From contig JAJEKV010000050.1 in the NCBI GenBank assembly GCA_021234155.1, positions 8,215,365 through 8,279,364 of the forward strand: a stretch of DNA of 64,000 bases, given 5' to 3'. Below, piece by piece: positions 24,215-36,079 of the stretch (positions are counted from its first letter, which is position 1; each line of letters opens with the position of its first letter). A program made the translations under genes and the position numbers. This stretch comes from Isoetes taiwanensis. Its lineage: Eukaryota; Streptophyta; Lycopodiopsida; Isoetales; Isoetaceae. The notes below the pieces were generated by a model, which saw nothing but the letters and a program-made list of their open reading frames with translations, made no database searches and was not told the DNA's origin.

Positions 24215-27200
24215 ATACCCGACTCGAGGGATGATGCTTGACCACAGACCAGTTGACTGAGCTATAATTATGGGATCAGCGGTGACGGGTGCTTTGGCGA
24301 ACTCCCAGCGTGCGCCGCTCAGGGACAGCAACATTTTCGCGTAACTGGTGGTTTGATGCGGAGTGTAAAGAACGCAAGTGCCAGCTCCGTCACATTCTGG
24401 ATTTAGGTACCCGCTTGCAGGCCACCACACAGTACCGCATCCATCTGAAGGAGACAAACGCGCGGTACCTTCCCAGGCATCAGGGGGAGATGTTTGGCCT
24501 GCTGGACACTCATCCTCGAACCTTTTGGCGCAGAGTGCTTCGAAGGCCAGCCCAGCCTACAGGGGACATCACATCCGGGCGTGGGAGCGATTACTGCGGC
24601 AGCTCTCTATGACCCACCGGGGGACGCGATGCGCCCGTACCCCCGGGGATGGCCCCATTGGTTCTCGCGGAGAAGGATGTTGTGGAGGGCCTGCAATGGC
24701 TGGCTAATGGGAAGGCAGCTGACCTCGATGGTATGCAGGCCGAGCTACTCAAATGGGCAGGGCAGCCGCTGGTGCCGATCCTCACTACCTGTTCAACAGA
24801 GCATTGCAGGAAGGTTTCCCCCGACAATGGACCACAAGCAGGCTTGTCCCTATTCACAAGGCGGGCGACCCACACTGTCCGCCAATTACGGGACGATCAT
24901 GGTCGATTCAATATTTTCCAAAGCTGTTTTGGCATTCTCGGCGGCGATTGACCGGCGGGCGAGGGCGGCAGAGATGTCGCGAGCCCTCACACAAGCGGGC
25001 TTTAGACCCGCCACTCAACGATTGACTATATCTTTACACTGCGGGCGCGATTGAAGACAGCCGGAACCATCGGCGGGACTTGTATTCTTTGCTTTGTGGA
25101 CTTCGCGAAGGCTTTTGATACGGTCCCAGGGAAAAGCTATGGGCTTTGCATCATCAATGGGGCTGCCGCGCCTGCAGGGCGAATACCATATACGGGCTGT
25201 ATGAGAGTTGTTTTGGCGGGATTCAGCCCGACGGGCCAAGCATTCACCAAGAGTATGTCGGGTTAAGGGGGCTGCCCCTCTCACCAACACTTTTGGCCTC
25301 TACATTGACCCGGTTAGAGCCCCGGCTTCTTGAGCATGGGGGGATGGCATCGGCTTTTGCAGCAGATCATCCGCCCGGCTCATCTATGCGGACGATGTTG
25401 ACCTTTCCGCCCACACCCCGAAGCTATACAGTCTCATCACGGATGCCCTAGACACATTCCCCGCGGGCTACTGGACATGCTTGGCGTGAATCGGCCAAGA
25501 CCGGTGGTTCTCATATCCTCTTCACGCCACCCCACGCCTCCTGGCGGCTCACATATCGGGGACAACCTCCGGAGATCACCACCACCTACAAGTACCTAGG
25601 GGTGGAGTTCCCTCCTCGCCTCTGTTGGAAGGCGTCCAAGGCTTTAGACCCCGCCATTCAGCGATTGACTATGTCCATTAATCGTGGGCGATTGAAGACA
25701 GGAACCATCGGCGAGGACTTGTATTGCTGCTTTGTGGACTTAGCGAAGGCTTTTTGATACGGTCCCGGGGAAAAGCTATGGGCTGGAAGCTGCGTCAGCT
25801 GGGGCTGCCGTTTGTCGTGCGAATGCCATATACAGCCGTATGAGAGTTGTTTTGGCGGGGATGCGACCCGACGGGCCAAGCATTCACCCGTAGTATCGGG
25901 TCCGGCCGGGGCTGCCCCTCTCACCAACAGTTTTTGACCTCTACATTGACCGGTTAGAGCCCCGGACATGAGCATGGGGGTGGCATACAACTTTTTTGTT
26001 TGGTCATCCGGCCGGCTCATCTATGCGGACGATGTTGACCTTCCGCCCCACACCCAAGAAGCTATGCGGTCTCATCCGGATGCCCTAGACACATTACGTC
26101 CGCCGTGCTACATGACATGCGCGGCGTCAATCTGGCCAAGACCAGGGTGGTTCTCATATCCTCTTCACGCCACCCCACGCCTCCTGCACTCATATATCGG
26201 GGACAGCCTGTGGAGGTCACGACCACCTACAAGTACCTAGGGGTGGAGTTCCCTTCCTCGCTCTGTTGGGAGGCGTCCATCCGCTTGCGGGTGAAAGCAC
26301 TTTATGCCATGCAGAACAACAGTCACCAGGCATAGCTCTATGATTGGGGCCATCGGTCCACATCTGTTGGGGTATTTGGTCGAAGCTGTCCGTCCTTCTC
26401 AGACCGGTCGAGGTTTGGGGCCGTGGGTCTCTTTGGCGACACTGGAATGACTTGGAGCAGGTCGCGTAAGGCATTTTTGGCACGGGCACTTGGGGTGAAA
26501 CCTTCGGTCCCCTATCGGTCTGCTGCGTGACCTGGATTCTTGCCGGGGCGGGCAGCCCTTGATAGACACATCGTCTATTTTAGAAAGTGGTTAATATGGG
26601 TGATGCTCGGCTCCCGCTTTTGGCTTATCTTTGTGGCAATGGGCCCGCAGCGGTTCAGGCCTTTGTTGGAGGGTAAGAGAGATGGTGGTTCGCCAGATGG
26701 ACGCGTGCGAGAGCACAGTGCGTGCATGTGAACCTGAGAGGCCGATCGTGGATGACTGTGGGGGGTACACGGACGCTTGCTTCCTTGGCAAGCTCACGGG
26801 ACCCGCTCTAGAGCAGGTCAAAACGGCCTATTACAAGGGAGCAGATCAACCCCGTTGGCGGGGGGTTTGGGCTCTACCTGCGTTCCCAGTTGCCAAAAAG
26901 CTGAGACTCATTGCCTCCATTCATACGGGTGCCCACCATCTTCGCATCAAGGCGGGCGGTGGATTAAGGAGCCCCGCCGGGGCATGCTGTCGGTGTTGTC
27001 AAGCGGGTGCCATTGAGGATGAGTCTCACACTTTCGAGTTGCCCAACATTGATTGATCTGGGCGGATACATTCCCTTAGTGCGGCCGGACTTGCCCTACA
27101 TTTTGCTGATGAACACACCGTCAAGACGTGCTCGGGGTCGTACATTCGAGGTAATGGATCCGCGAGCCCACCTTTGCCCCCTTTGGCTGCTTGTTTGTTC

Positions 27201-27424
27201 GGGCACTACGTACGGTGCACGAGTGTATATATTTGTGCGTTTTGCATTTTGTATATTGGAACGGCTTTGTCAAGCTTGATTCTTCGCCACGGTTTTTCCC
27301 TCGAAAAACGCCGGGAGGGGATTTTTAATCGGGGTAGTAATCCGCTTGCTGCGCTTTTGTATTGGGTCCCATAGATCGATTGGTCTCCGTGGACGATAAA
27401 AATACCTTCCTTCCTTCCTTCCTA
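24215..27424 (+). mobile_element. Non-LTR retrotransposon (LINE), 5'-truncated, decayed, with duplicated RT segment
   Basis: Open fragments in changing frames give a LINE ORF2 order. A pre-RT region reads NWWFDAECKERKCQ (~24341). The start of RT reads LANGKAADLDGMQAELLKWA (~24700), with FNRALQEGFPRQWTTSRLVP (~24795). FVDFAKAFDTV is at ~25095, and the catalytic YADD is at 25385-25396. A second FVD and YADD (~25731 and 26022-26033) follow because about 638 bp is tandemly duplicated. After RT come RHWNDLEQV-like and KAFL-like blocks and a Cys/His end (CRCCQAGAIEDESHTF, ~26990). The 3' end carries the L1-type tail and (CTTC)n (27405-27424). No endonuclease part remains. Confidence 0.85.
24998..26273 (+). 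repeat. Tandem duplication of about 638 bp within the LINE RT domain
   Basis: Unit 1 (about 24998-25635) and unit 2 (about 25636-26273) each run from 'gctttagaccc' through FVD, YADD and 'aagtacctaggggtggagtt'. The spacing of matching motifs is 637-638 bp. Confidence 0.85.
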
Positions 27425-28120
27425 AGTGGCATGTTTGTCCCACATGTCATGTTTGAGCTTGGGTGGCATGTTTTAGCGTATGAGGACTTGAGGCTAGGTG
27501 GGATGTTTGAGCCACGTGTCATGTTTGAGTCTAGATGGCATGTTCACAATTATTTTCCAGCTTTCACTACAATGTTTGGAGATACATGCAAGAAAAGTCT
27601 GTTGAGGATGAACCTTCTTCTCATAAACCTTCTTCCAACAACCTTATGCCAGGAAAGGCAGCCAACTGAAGTCTTTTCTAGCCACTAGTGTCCAGCCCTG
27701 TGCTCCAGTCAGGTAATAACAATTATGTAGTGGAACTATCTTTTGCTTCTCCATAATCATTTATCTTAATTCTAGCAGTCCTTATGATGCTTCTATTCTC
27801 AATTCAATCTATGACCAAGTCTAACGTCTAGCCAAGGTCAACTCTAAGTAGAACGATCCCAGACAATGTCTTGCTACTATAAAAGTAGCCCTTGATGTAC
27901 TCTAATTGCAACACCGAGAGGAGTACAGATCGAAACACAATTTTGTCTGTTCCTACTGCTTTGCGTTCCCAATTATAGCTTCTCGGCAACGTTCACGGTG
28001 CAAAAGGCCAAAACTCGACCTTCAAAATGCATACCCTTCAAGAACATGGCAACTCATAGGGTTTACATTTTGGAGCCTTATCCTTGTCAGATTGGACCAA
28101 TACCTTGCACCATGTCTTGA
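27424..28120. repeat. Minisatellite block M2 and composite block N2
   Basis: A short run of 'ggcatgtttgagcc' units (27424-27545) is followed by a copy of block N ('tgttttagcgtatgaggact' edge, 'gtccagccctgtgctccag', 'ctaattgcaacaccgagagg'). Confidence 0.8.
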
Positions 28121-28770
28121 TGTGGATGGCATGTTTGATCCTATTTGGCATGTTTGAGCCCAAGTATGGCATGCTTGGGCCATGTGTCACGATTGAGAAT
28201 ATGTAGCATGTTTGAGCCACGTGTCATGTTTGAGCCTATGTGGCATGTTTGAGTCTAGATGGCATGTTTGAGCCATGTGTCATGTTTGAGCTTAGGGGGA
28301 ATGTTGCTAGGGCATGTTCGACCCTGGGGGCAATGCTTGAGCCTTGGTGGCATGTTTGAGCCAAGTGTCGTGTTTGAGACTATGTGGCATGTTTGAGCCT
28401 GGATTGCATGTTTGAGCCATGGTGGCATGTTTGGGCCATGTGTCATGTTTGAGTCTAGGTGGCATGCGTGAGCCACATATCATATTTGAGCATAGGTGGC
28501 ATGTTTGAGCCATGTGTCATGTTTGAGCTTAGGTAGCATGTTGCTAGGGCATGTTCCACCCTAGGGCCAATGCTTGAGCCTAGGTGGTATGTTTATCCCA
28601 CGTGTCATGTTTGAGCCTGGGTGACATGTTTGAGTGTATATGGCATCATGATGAGCTTAGGTGGCATAATTGAGCCTGGATGACATGTTGGAGTGTACGT
28701 GTCATCATGATGAGCCTAGGTGGCATGTTTGAGCCACGTGTCATGTTTGAGCCTAGGTGGCATGTTCGAA
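28120..28770. repeat. Minisatellite block M3, about 650 bp
   Basis: About 30 units of 'ggtggcatgtttgagcc' type. Higher-order pairing is visible: '...gccatgtgtcatgtttgag' and 'ttaggtggcatgttgctagg' recur together at about 28265-28320 and 28510-28555. Confidence 0.85.
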
Positions 28771-30060
28771 ACTTGTTTTCCGCTTTTACTACGACGATTG
28801 GAAGTCATGCAAGAAATCCCAAGTGTAAAAGACCAAAACTCAACCTCCAAAATCCAAACCCTTCAAGAACCTGGCAATTCACATTTTCTTTCGGAGGCCC
28901 TATCCTTGTCAGATTCAAGCAGGAACTTGTGCCATGTCTTGATATAGAGGGGAGGGGGTGTCGACGCCTGAGCACAGACTCATGAAATTCCCCAAAAGCA
29001 GCTTGCCCCTCAACCCATTCTTGTATATATGCCTTCGACAGGGGGTCCTTTTCTGGTATTTTTTGCACTAGCCTAGGTAACTTTTATTCAGAATTGGTCA
29101 ACATTTGCTTTTAAATACCATATACAAGTGTTTTTCCCCCACCCCATACCCTCCCCTTATAGATGAGTGAATCCCCCTTGGATCTGGATCTGCCAATGGA
29201 CTCAAAATGTTGACATGTGGGGACCAAATTTCGTGGCCAGAAGACTATCCCTTCTCCAATAAGTGCCAAGTAGCCCATGTCCAGCACAATAGTCAATTGG
29301 CCTAAGAGGTGGATGCTGAATCTTGCCATATGTAGGGCGTAAGTGTTTTTTTATTTTGCCAAAAAATGACCTTGTAACTTGGTCCCTAGGGAAATTTTGC
29401 CATTTCGGACAATGTGGTGAAGTCGAATCGCCATTCCAGAATCTCCGCAATGCGCGAACAACAAAACACATCGGTTTCTATAGAGTCGCCCGCAGGACGC
29501 TTCGCAGTTTTTTAGTTCTCCCAGACCGATTTTAAATTTTATTGGACCTGCTCGAGGCAGGGTCGTTGAACAGAGGATTCAATGGTCGGATAGGGGAACA
29601 GAGCTCCAAGAGCCCCCGAAGGAACCGCCAGAAAGGCTGCTTCGGGAACTTTTATAAGGCCCATCTCTTGGGATTTGAACTCCTCCCTTTGATGAGGCGG
29701 CCCTAAGAAATCCTAGTCCTGTTTGTTCTGGGGAAGGGTGCCAGTTCGGCTGCCCAACAACAGGCTGCCCTGACCGTTCTAATGGCAACTTCTTGATCTA
29801 AACCTTATCTAGAAATTCAAAAAATTGCCTTGTATGATAGTGATGACTTAGGAAGCCAGCTGACAAAAAATCAGAATTTAACTTCATACTATGCATTAAT
29901 TATGAATTTGCGAAGCATAAATGCAAAAAATTGCATAATAAAAAAAATATGCATTGAAAAAAAGTGAAATATTGACAACAGATACAACGTGGCAGTGCGA
30001 AAAGGAGATTTTTTTTTTTTTTTAACTGGGATATGCAGTGTTGGTCCATGAGAAATATTG
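28771..30060. repeat. Composite blocks N3 (partial), O1 and P1
   Basis: N3 is at 28771-29000. O1 (29040-29480) contains 'tttttgcactagcctaggta', 'atcccttctccaataagtgc' and 'agcccatgtccagcaca'. P1 (29500-29960) contains 'ttctcccagaccga', 'acctgctcgaggcagggtc', 'agaggattcaatggtcggat' and an A-rich 'aaatgcaaaaaattgcataa' end. Confidence 0.75.
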
Positions 30061-30360
30061 GCCCCGTGTCTTCTTGAGCATGTTTGAGCCATGTATCAAG
30101 CTTGAGTCTAGGTGGCATGTTTGATCCACGTGTCATGTTTGAGCGTAGGTGGCATGTTTTTGCGACTTAGAGCATGTTCAACCCTATGGGTAATGCTTGA
30201 GCCTAGGTGGCATATTTGTCCCACATGTTATGTTTGAGCCTGGGCGTCATGTTTGAGCCTATGTGGCATGTTTGAGCCATGTGTCATGTTTAAGCCTATG
30301 TTGCATGTTTGAGCCTATGTGTCATGTTTGAGTCCAGGTGGCATATTTGAGTCCAGGTTT
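30061..30360. repeat. Minisatellite block M4
   Basis: 'catgtttgagcctatgtgtc'-type units, as in M1-M3. Confidence 0.85.
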
Positions 30361-30950
30361 GATAAGTTCTCCCAGACCAATCTTGGATTTCTTTGGACAT
30401 GCTCGAAGCAAGATCCTTGAACAGAGGATTCAACGGTCGGATAGGGGAACTGAGCTCCGGGAGGGTGGCCATTTACGTGCGGCCCCCTCGAGCAACACTG
30501 TCAGGAAAGGCTGCCTTGGGAATTTTTTAAGGCCTGTCTCCTGGGCTCTGAACTCTTCCCTCTGGTGAGGCGGCCCTGCAAAGTCTTGGCCTGTTTGACC
30601 TGGGGAAGGGTGCCAACTCGGCTGCCCAACAATAGATTGCCCGGACTATTCGAATGCTGGCTCTTTGATCTAAACCTTATTTGGAAATTTGAAAAATTGC
30701 CCTCTATGATGGCGATGACTTAAGAAGCCAACTGATAAAAAATCAGAATTTAATTTCATACTACACATTAAGTACAAATTTACGAAGCATAAATGCAAAA
30801 AAATGCATAATTAAAAAAAAATGCATCAGAAAGAGGTAAAATTTTGATAAGTTAGTGCAACATGGCTGTGCAGACATGAGAAATATTTTTTTACTGGGAT
30901 ATGAAGTGCTGGAGCACGAGAAAATAGCACCGCGTCTTCCGAAGATGCCT
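30361..30950. repeat. Composite block P2
   Basis: 'gttctcccagaccaatcttg', 'catgctcgaagcaagatcc', 'gaggattcaacggtcggata' and the A-rich end match P1 and P3. Confidence 0.8.
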
Positions 30951-31660
30951 GAACCTGGGTAGCATTTTTTATCCATGTGGCATGCTTGAGCCTCGGTGGC
31001 ACGTTTTTTAGCCTCGTTGGCATGTTCACCGCTAGGTGCAATGCTTGAGCCTAGGTGGCATGTTTGTTCCACATGTCATGTTTGAGCCTGGGTGGCATGT
31101 TTGAGCCTATGTGGCATGTTTGAGCCTATGTTGCATGTTTGAGCCTGGATGGCATGTTTGAGCCTAGTGGCATGTTTGAGCCCAGGTAGCATGTTTGGGC
31201 CATGTGTCACGTTTGAGTTTAGATGGCATGTTTGAGCCATGTGTCATGTTTGAGCTTAGGTGGCATGTTGCTAAGGCATGTTCGACCATAGGGGCAATGC
31301 TTGAGCCTAGGTGGCATGTTTGAGCCACGTGTCATGTTTGAGCCCTCACGTGGCATGTTTGAGCCTTGGTGGCATGTTTGAGCCTGGGTGGCATATTTGG
31401 ACCACATACAATGTTTGAGCTAAGTGGCATGTTTGAGCCACGTGTCATGTTTGAGCCTAGGTGGCATGTTTGAGCCATGTTTGAGCTTAGGTGGCATGTT
31501 GCTAGGGCATGCCCTACAGGCAATCCTTGAGCTTAGGTGGCATATTTGTTCCACATGTCATGTTTGAGCCTGGGTGGCATGTTTGATCATATGTGGCATG
31601 CTTGAGCCTAGGTGGCACGTTTGAGCCACATATCAGGTTCGAACCTAGGTGGCATGTTAC
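30951..31660. repeat. Minisatellite block M5, about 700 bp
   Basis: Units of 'ggtggcatgtttgagcc' type, again with the pair 'ggtggcatgttgctag(g/a)gcatg' at about 31260 and 31490. Confidence 0.85.
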
Positions 31661-33595
31661 AACTTGTTTTCCGCTTTGACTACAATGATTGGAAGTACAT
31701 ACAAAAACACTTTGATGGAGATGAACTTCCGACAACCTTATGCCAAGAAAGGCAACCAACTGAAGTCTTGTCCAGCCATCAGTGTCCATCCTTGTGCTCC
31801 AATCAGGTAACAACAATTATATAGTGGAACTAGCTCTTGCTTCTTCATAATCATTTATCTTCATTCTTGCAGTGCCGATGATGCTTCTATTCTCAATTCA
31901 ATCTAAGACCAAGTCTGATGTCTAGTCAAGGTCAACTCTAAGTAGAACGGTCTCAAACAACGTCTTGCTACTGCAAAAGCGGCCCTTGATGACTTCTAAT
32001 TGCAATACTAAAAGGAGTACAGAGCCAAGCTCTATTCTGTCAGTTCTTGTTGCTTTGCGTTCTAAACTGCAACTTCTTGGCCATGTCCCAAGTGCAAAAA
32101 ACCATAACTCAACCCTTAAAATGCAAACAGTTCAAGAACCTGGCAACTCTTAGGGTTTACATTTCGGGAGTCCTATCCTCGTCAAATTGGAAAAGGATCT
32201 TGCATTGTGTCTTGACGTTTTGGAGGGGGAGGGGGGGGGATGTCGATGCCAGAGCACAGACCCTTGAAACCCTCCGAAGGTAGCTTGTCCCAAAAGTCCC
32301 CCGTCGACAGATGGGATGACTTCTAATTGCAACACGGGGAGGAGGACAAATCCAAACTCCATTCTGTCAGTTCCCTTTGCTTCACTTTTCCAACTGCAGT
32401 GTCTTGGCCATGTCCCAAGAGCAAAAGACCAAAACTCGACTTCCAAAATACAAACTCTTCAAGAACCTGGCAAGTCACAGTTTTTACATTTCGGAGGCCC
32501 TATCCTTGTCAGATTCAACCAAGATCATGCGCCATGTCTTGACATAGAGAGGATGGAATGTTGGTGCCAGAGCATGGATTCTTGAAACTCCCCAAAAGCA
32601 GCTTGCCCCAGAAGTCCTCTCCCAAAGGCCCTGCCGATGGACGAGCAACTTCCCCTCTCCAAGACCATGATCTGGCCAAGGGGGATTCACCGTTTTTTAC
32701 ATATAAACCATGTGCATGCAGGGAAGGGAGGTTTTTTCAATCCATTTTCATACATGTACGGTCGTTAGGGGGTCCTTTCTCTGGTATTTTTTGCACTATC
32801 CTAGGTTATTTTTATTCAGAAGGGGCCGACATTTGCTTTTAAAAATCCATATGTAAGGGGGTTTTTTGCCACCCCATGCAAGTTTCGTGGGGACCAAGTT
32901 TTGTGGGCAGAAAACCCACCCTAGGGACCACGTTTTGTGGGGAGACGACCATCCCTTCTCCAAGAAATGCCAAACTAGCCCATGTCCAGCACACTCCTAG
33001 TCAATTGGCTTGGGAGGTGGATGCTGAATACTGCAATGCAGAACATAAAGCGTTTCTTTCTTTTGTAAAACTGGCCGTGTAAGTTGCCCTCTAGGCTAAT
33101 TTTTCCATTTCGGTTGATGTAGCAAAGTCAAATTACCATTTTGGAGCCTTTGCAATGCCCGATTTGACAAAACACTTTGATTTTTACAAGGTTGTCGATC
33201 TTGGATTTTTTTGGACCTGCTCGAGGCAGGGTCCTTGAACAGAGGATTCAACGGTCGGATAGGGGAATCGAGATCCAGGAGGGTGGCCATTATCCTACGG
33301 CTCCCCCAAGGAGCACTGTCACAAAAGGCTGCCTCATAAGTCCCATCTCTTGGGATCTAAATTGCCCCCTCTAGTGAGGTGGCCCTGCAAAGTCCTAGCT
33401 TGGAAAATGGCGGCAGCTTGGTAGCACAACAACAGGCTTCCCGGACTGTTCTAATGTCAACTCTTTGATCTATACCTTATCTGAAAATTCGAAAAATTGC
33501 CCTATATGATGGTGATGACTTAGGAAGCCAACAGACGAAAAATCAAAATTTAATTTAATACTGCATTAATTATAAATTTTCAAGAATAGAATAAT
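31661..33595. repeat. Composite blocks N4, N5, O2 and P3
   Basis: N4 (31661-32310) and N5 (32316-32620) repeat 'cttctaattgcaa(c/t)ac' and 'aaaaccaaaactcgacttcc'-type text. O2 (32760-33180) repeats 'agcccatgtccagcacactc' and 'gtggatgctgaat'. P3 (33185-33590) repeats 'ggacctgctcgaggcagggt' and 'agaggattcaacggtcggat'. Confidence 0.75.
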
Positions 33596-33740
33596 ATAGA
33601 TTTTTTATCGTCCACGGAGACCAATTGGCCTATAGGACCCAAACAAGAAGAGAGCAGCAAGCGTATTACTGTCAGGATTAAAAAACCCTGCCCTAAAAGG
33701 TTTTCGAGGGAAAAACCTTAGCAGTAATAAGTATGCTGGT
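33585..33740 (-). mobile_element. LINE 3' tail, family L1, inverted
   Basis: An 'agaatagaat' tail, then 'tatcgtccacggagaccaat', 'ataggaccca', 'caggattaaaaaaccctgcc' and 'gttttcgagggaaaaacctt'. This is the reverse complement of the 3' end of the LINE at 27.3-27.4 kb. Confidence 0.75.
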
Positions 33741-34639
33741 ACACTGTACAATTATATAGGACAATTCAATACTGTCTTGAAGGACATAACTGAGTCCATG
33801 CATCCATAACCTCCTGGAGGTATGACCCCAACAAGCCCACAGACGCCGTATTCAACAACTCATGCAATGGCTGGCCAGTCACTAGTAACCGAACATACCG
33901 AGCTCGGATATGGGCAAATGCTGGGCAGATGTGGAAGGTTTCCAAGTCAAGTACGAAGATAAAAAAAACAATGGTTGGTATTTTGCTTTTGCAATTTACG
34001 AAGTCTAATATTTAAGTTATTCAATATTGAAGGCATTGATAGAATTTGTACAAGTCTTATATTTTTTATTTTATTTTGAGTTATGGATGGCATGATGGAT
34101 GTGACTGACCTAGAAAAGGGCGGCACCACATGACCAATGTAAGTTATTTGAAAGAAGTTGTGGAGAGGGGATAGAGCGCTATACCAAGCAGAACAGCGAG
34201 GGTGCCACTGACCTAGATGGGACTTGCCATCCTATGGTTGATGAAGATGAAGTGATGTTAGAAGTTTTTAGTATTTTTTTTTCCTTGGAAAACTTTAAAA
34301 ATGGTCTTGAAGGATTGAAGACATTTGGATATTGGTTCTGTGTTAAGTGGCAATGTTATCTTTATGACCTACTTTTGAGGATAAGTCGAAGACATGAAGA
34401 TCAAAATAGAAGATTCTTGGGACTCTTCTAGCAAAAACAACATCATATGGCCGAAGTGAAGTGGCTTTCTTATTGAGTGTTCAAAAAAATAAAAAATGAA
34501 AGTACAGTAGCATGTAGTAAAAACGATTAGCTAGAAAGATAGAATGCCAGATAAACCCCGGAAGTAGACAATTACCGAGGGTTTCGATAAGAAAAGAACA
34601 AAGCCACAATGAATCTCAAAGTCAGAGATTTATCAATTG

Positions 34640-34682
34640 GAATAAAAACCCCGCCCTTCTGGGTTTTCAAGGAAAACCATGG
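34640..34682 (-). mobile_element. LINE tail fragment, family L1
   Basis: 'aaaaaccccgcccttctggg' and 'ttttcaaggaaaaccatgg' match the core of the inverted L1 tails. Confidence 0.45.
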
Positions 34683-34719
34683 AGATAAATAACAGACCAT
34701 CATTGACAATACTTTTTTG

Positions 34720-34935
34720 TGCATCCGCAGTTTTTACATAACAATTGCGAACTCCAAAATGGCCATGATAGCTTGACAGATTAGAAGACATTGAAAATTC
34801 ATCCATAGTTATGAAGCCAAATAATCCTTGTGCATCCGTAGTCTTCATATAACAAATGCAAACTCCAAATGGCCATAATAACTTGAAAGAGTGAGAAGTC
34901 GTTGAAAATTCATCTATATTATGAAGCCTCAGCTC
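34720..34935. repeat. Tandem repeat, unit about 105 bp, two copies
   Basis: 'tgtgcatccgcagtttttac' ... 'gttatgaagcc' and 'tgtgcatccgtagtcttcat' ... 'attatgaagcc' are adjacent diverged copies. Confidence 0.75.
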
Positions 34936-35025
34936 CATACGAATGCAGCTTGAAATAGATGTCCATATTCATGAAGCCATGGCCAAATTCAAATGCGACT
35001 TGAATAGATCTGAAAGAACAAAAAC

Positions 35026-35518
35026 ATGAAACCTTTGCTAGTTGCTTTGCATTCCTCGGTTATGGAAGATGCTCTACATACAGTTCCAATGGTGTCGTCC
35101 TTAGCACCGTCAGCTGCAGCTATAGTTCCTACCACTCTCCCCGTTGTTGCTTCTGCTTCTCATGCTTCTGAGGTCGTTATGGCTGATGGTCCTAATCTTC
35201 AGTGCGCTAAAGAGTCATGGCAACAGGTCAATTGGAAGAAGGCAGCAAGGAAGAAGTCTATTATGTCATCTCACGAGGCTATCCTGCCTCGTACTATTCA
35301 GTGACATGATAACTTGATGTATGTTGATGATCATCTCAATGTTGCAGAACATGTTGATTGTGATGAGGCCATTAAACGCCTCAAGGTGGCACAAGGAGTA
35401 TGATTATGTACTGTGTATGGGTGATTTTACTTAGTGGACTATCTCGTTCTCTAGGTTTTGAGTCCCATGTTCCTTGATAATAGATTGTCGTCCTTCAAAA
35501 AAAAAAAAAAAAAAAAAA
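35026..35518 (+). mobile_element. Poly(A)-tailed retroposon copy with short ORF
   Basis: A 92-residue frame (35026-35304) has an Ala/Val/Ser/Pro-rich start, then a basic end with QQVNWKKAARKK, reminiscent of the 'W..V..KK' region seen in gag-like ORF1 proteins of plant LINEs. About 190 bp later the element ends in A22 (35497-35518), preceded by the same 3' sequence as the copy at 289-404. It is best read as a truncated LINE copy. Function of the frame is not established. Confidence 0.5.
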
Positions 35519-35902
35519 CTGAAACCGAAACACGTTAAAGAACCATTAGTCATGTCAAAGTCCATAAACAAACATACGAGAAAATTTTCCAGTTCAATAT
35601 GAAGCAAGAACTGAGCAAGCGACCCATATAAAAATGAGCATAAGCGAAAGGACGAGGAAGAACATCCGCCTAGCCAGGAATGACATCTGCAAACTAGTGC
35701 GGGGAAGAACATCCATCCAAACAACTCAACACAGAAAACGGAGCGGGGAAGAACATCTGTCTAGATGAATGATATCAAATGCAACTTGCAGGGAAGAACA
35801 TCCACTCATAAATTACAAAATGAGGGAAATATAAACAAACGTGGTGAGGAAAAAATGACCACACATTCCAAGTATATTGCAAAAAGGCATGGGAGGGTGG
35901 GA

Positions 35903-36078
35903 AAGTAGGAAGACAACACAAAAAGATGGAACGCTCAAGAGGAAGGCCGATGAGGAAAACCTAGAACTGATGAGATATATAACCTGTAAACAGATCTTGT
36001 AGAAAAAATAGACGTTCCAAAAAAGGCCCGTCTTCTCCAAGAATGATGATTCTATGTTGCCATAGAACTATTGCATTC
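35903..36078. repeat. Direct repeat, partner at 38622-38799
   Basis: 'ggaacgctcaagaggaaggc', 'cgatgaggaaaacctagaac', 'aaaggcccgtcttctccaag' and 'tctatgttgccatagaac' occur in the same order and orientation in both copies, 2.7 kb apart. They could be ends of one element, but LTR-type TG..CA ends were not found. Confidence 0.75.
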
Positions 36079-36079
36079 T

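Noticed and set aside
28255-28513. Met/Cys/His/Asn-rich frames on the minus strand in the minisatellite blocks
   Set aside because: They translate the 17-22-bp repeat in two frames. No start context or domain is seen.
23363-28770. CRISPR-like array in the regularly repeated 'ggcatgtttgagcc' blocks
   Set aside because: Units are contiguous and degenerate without unique spacers, the DNA is eukaryotic, and no cas genes are present.
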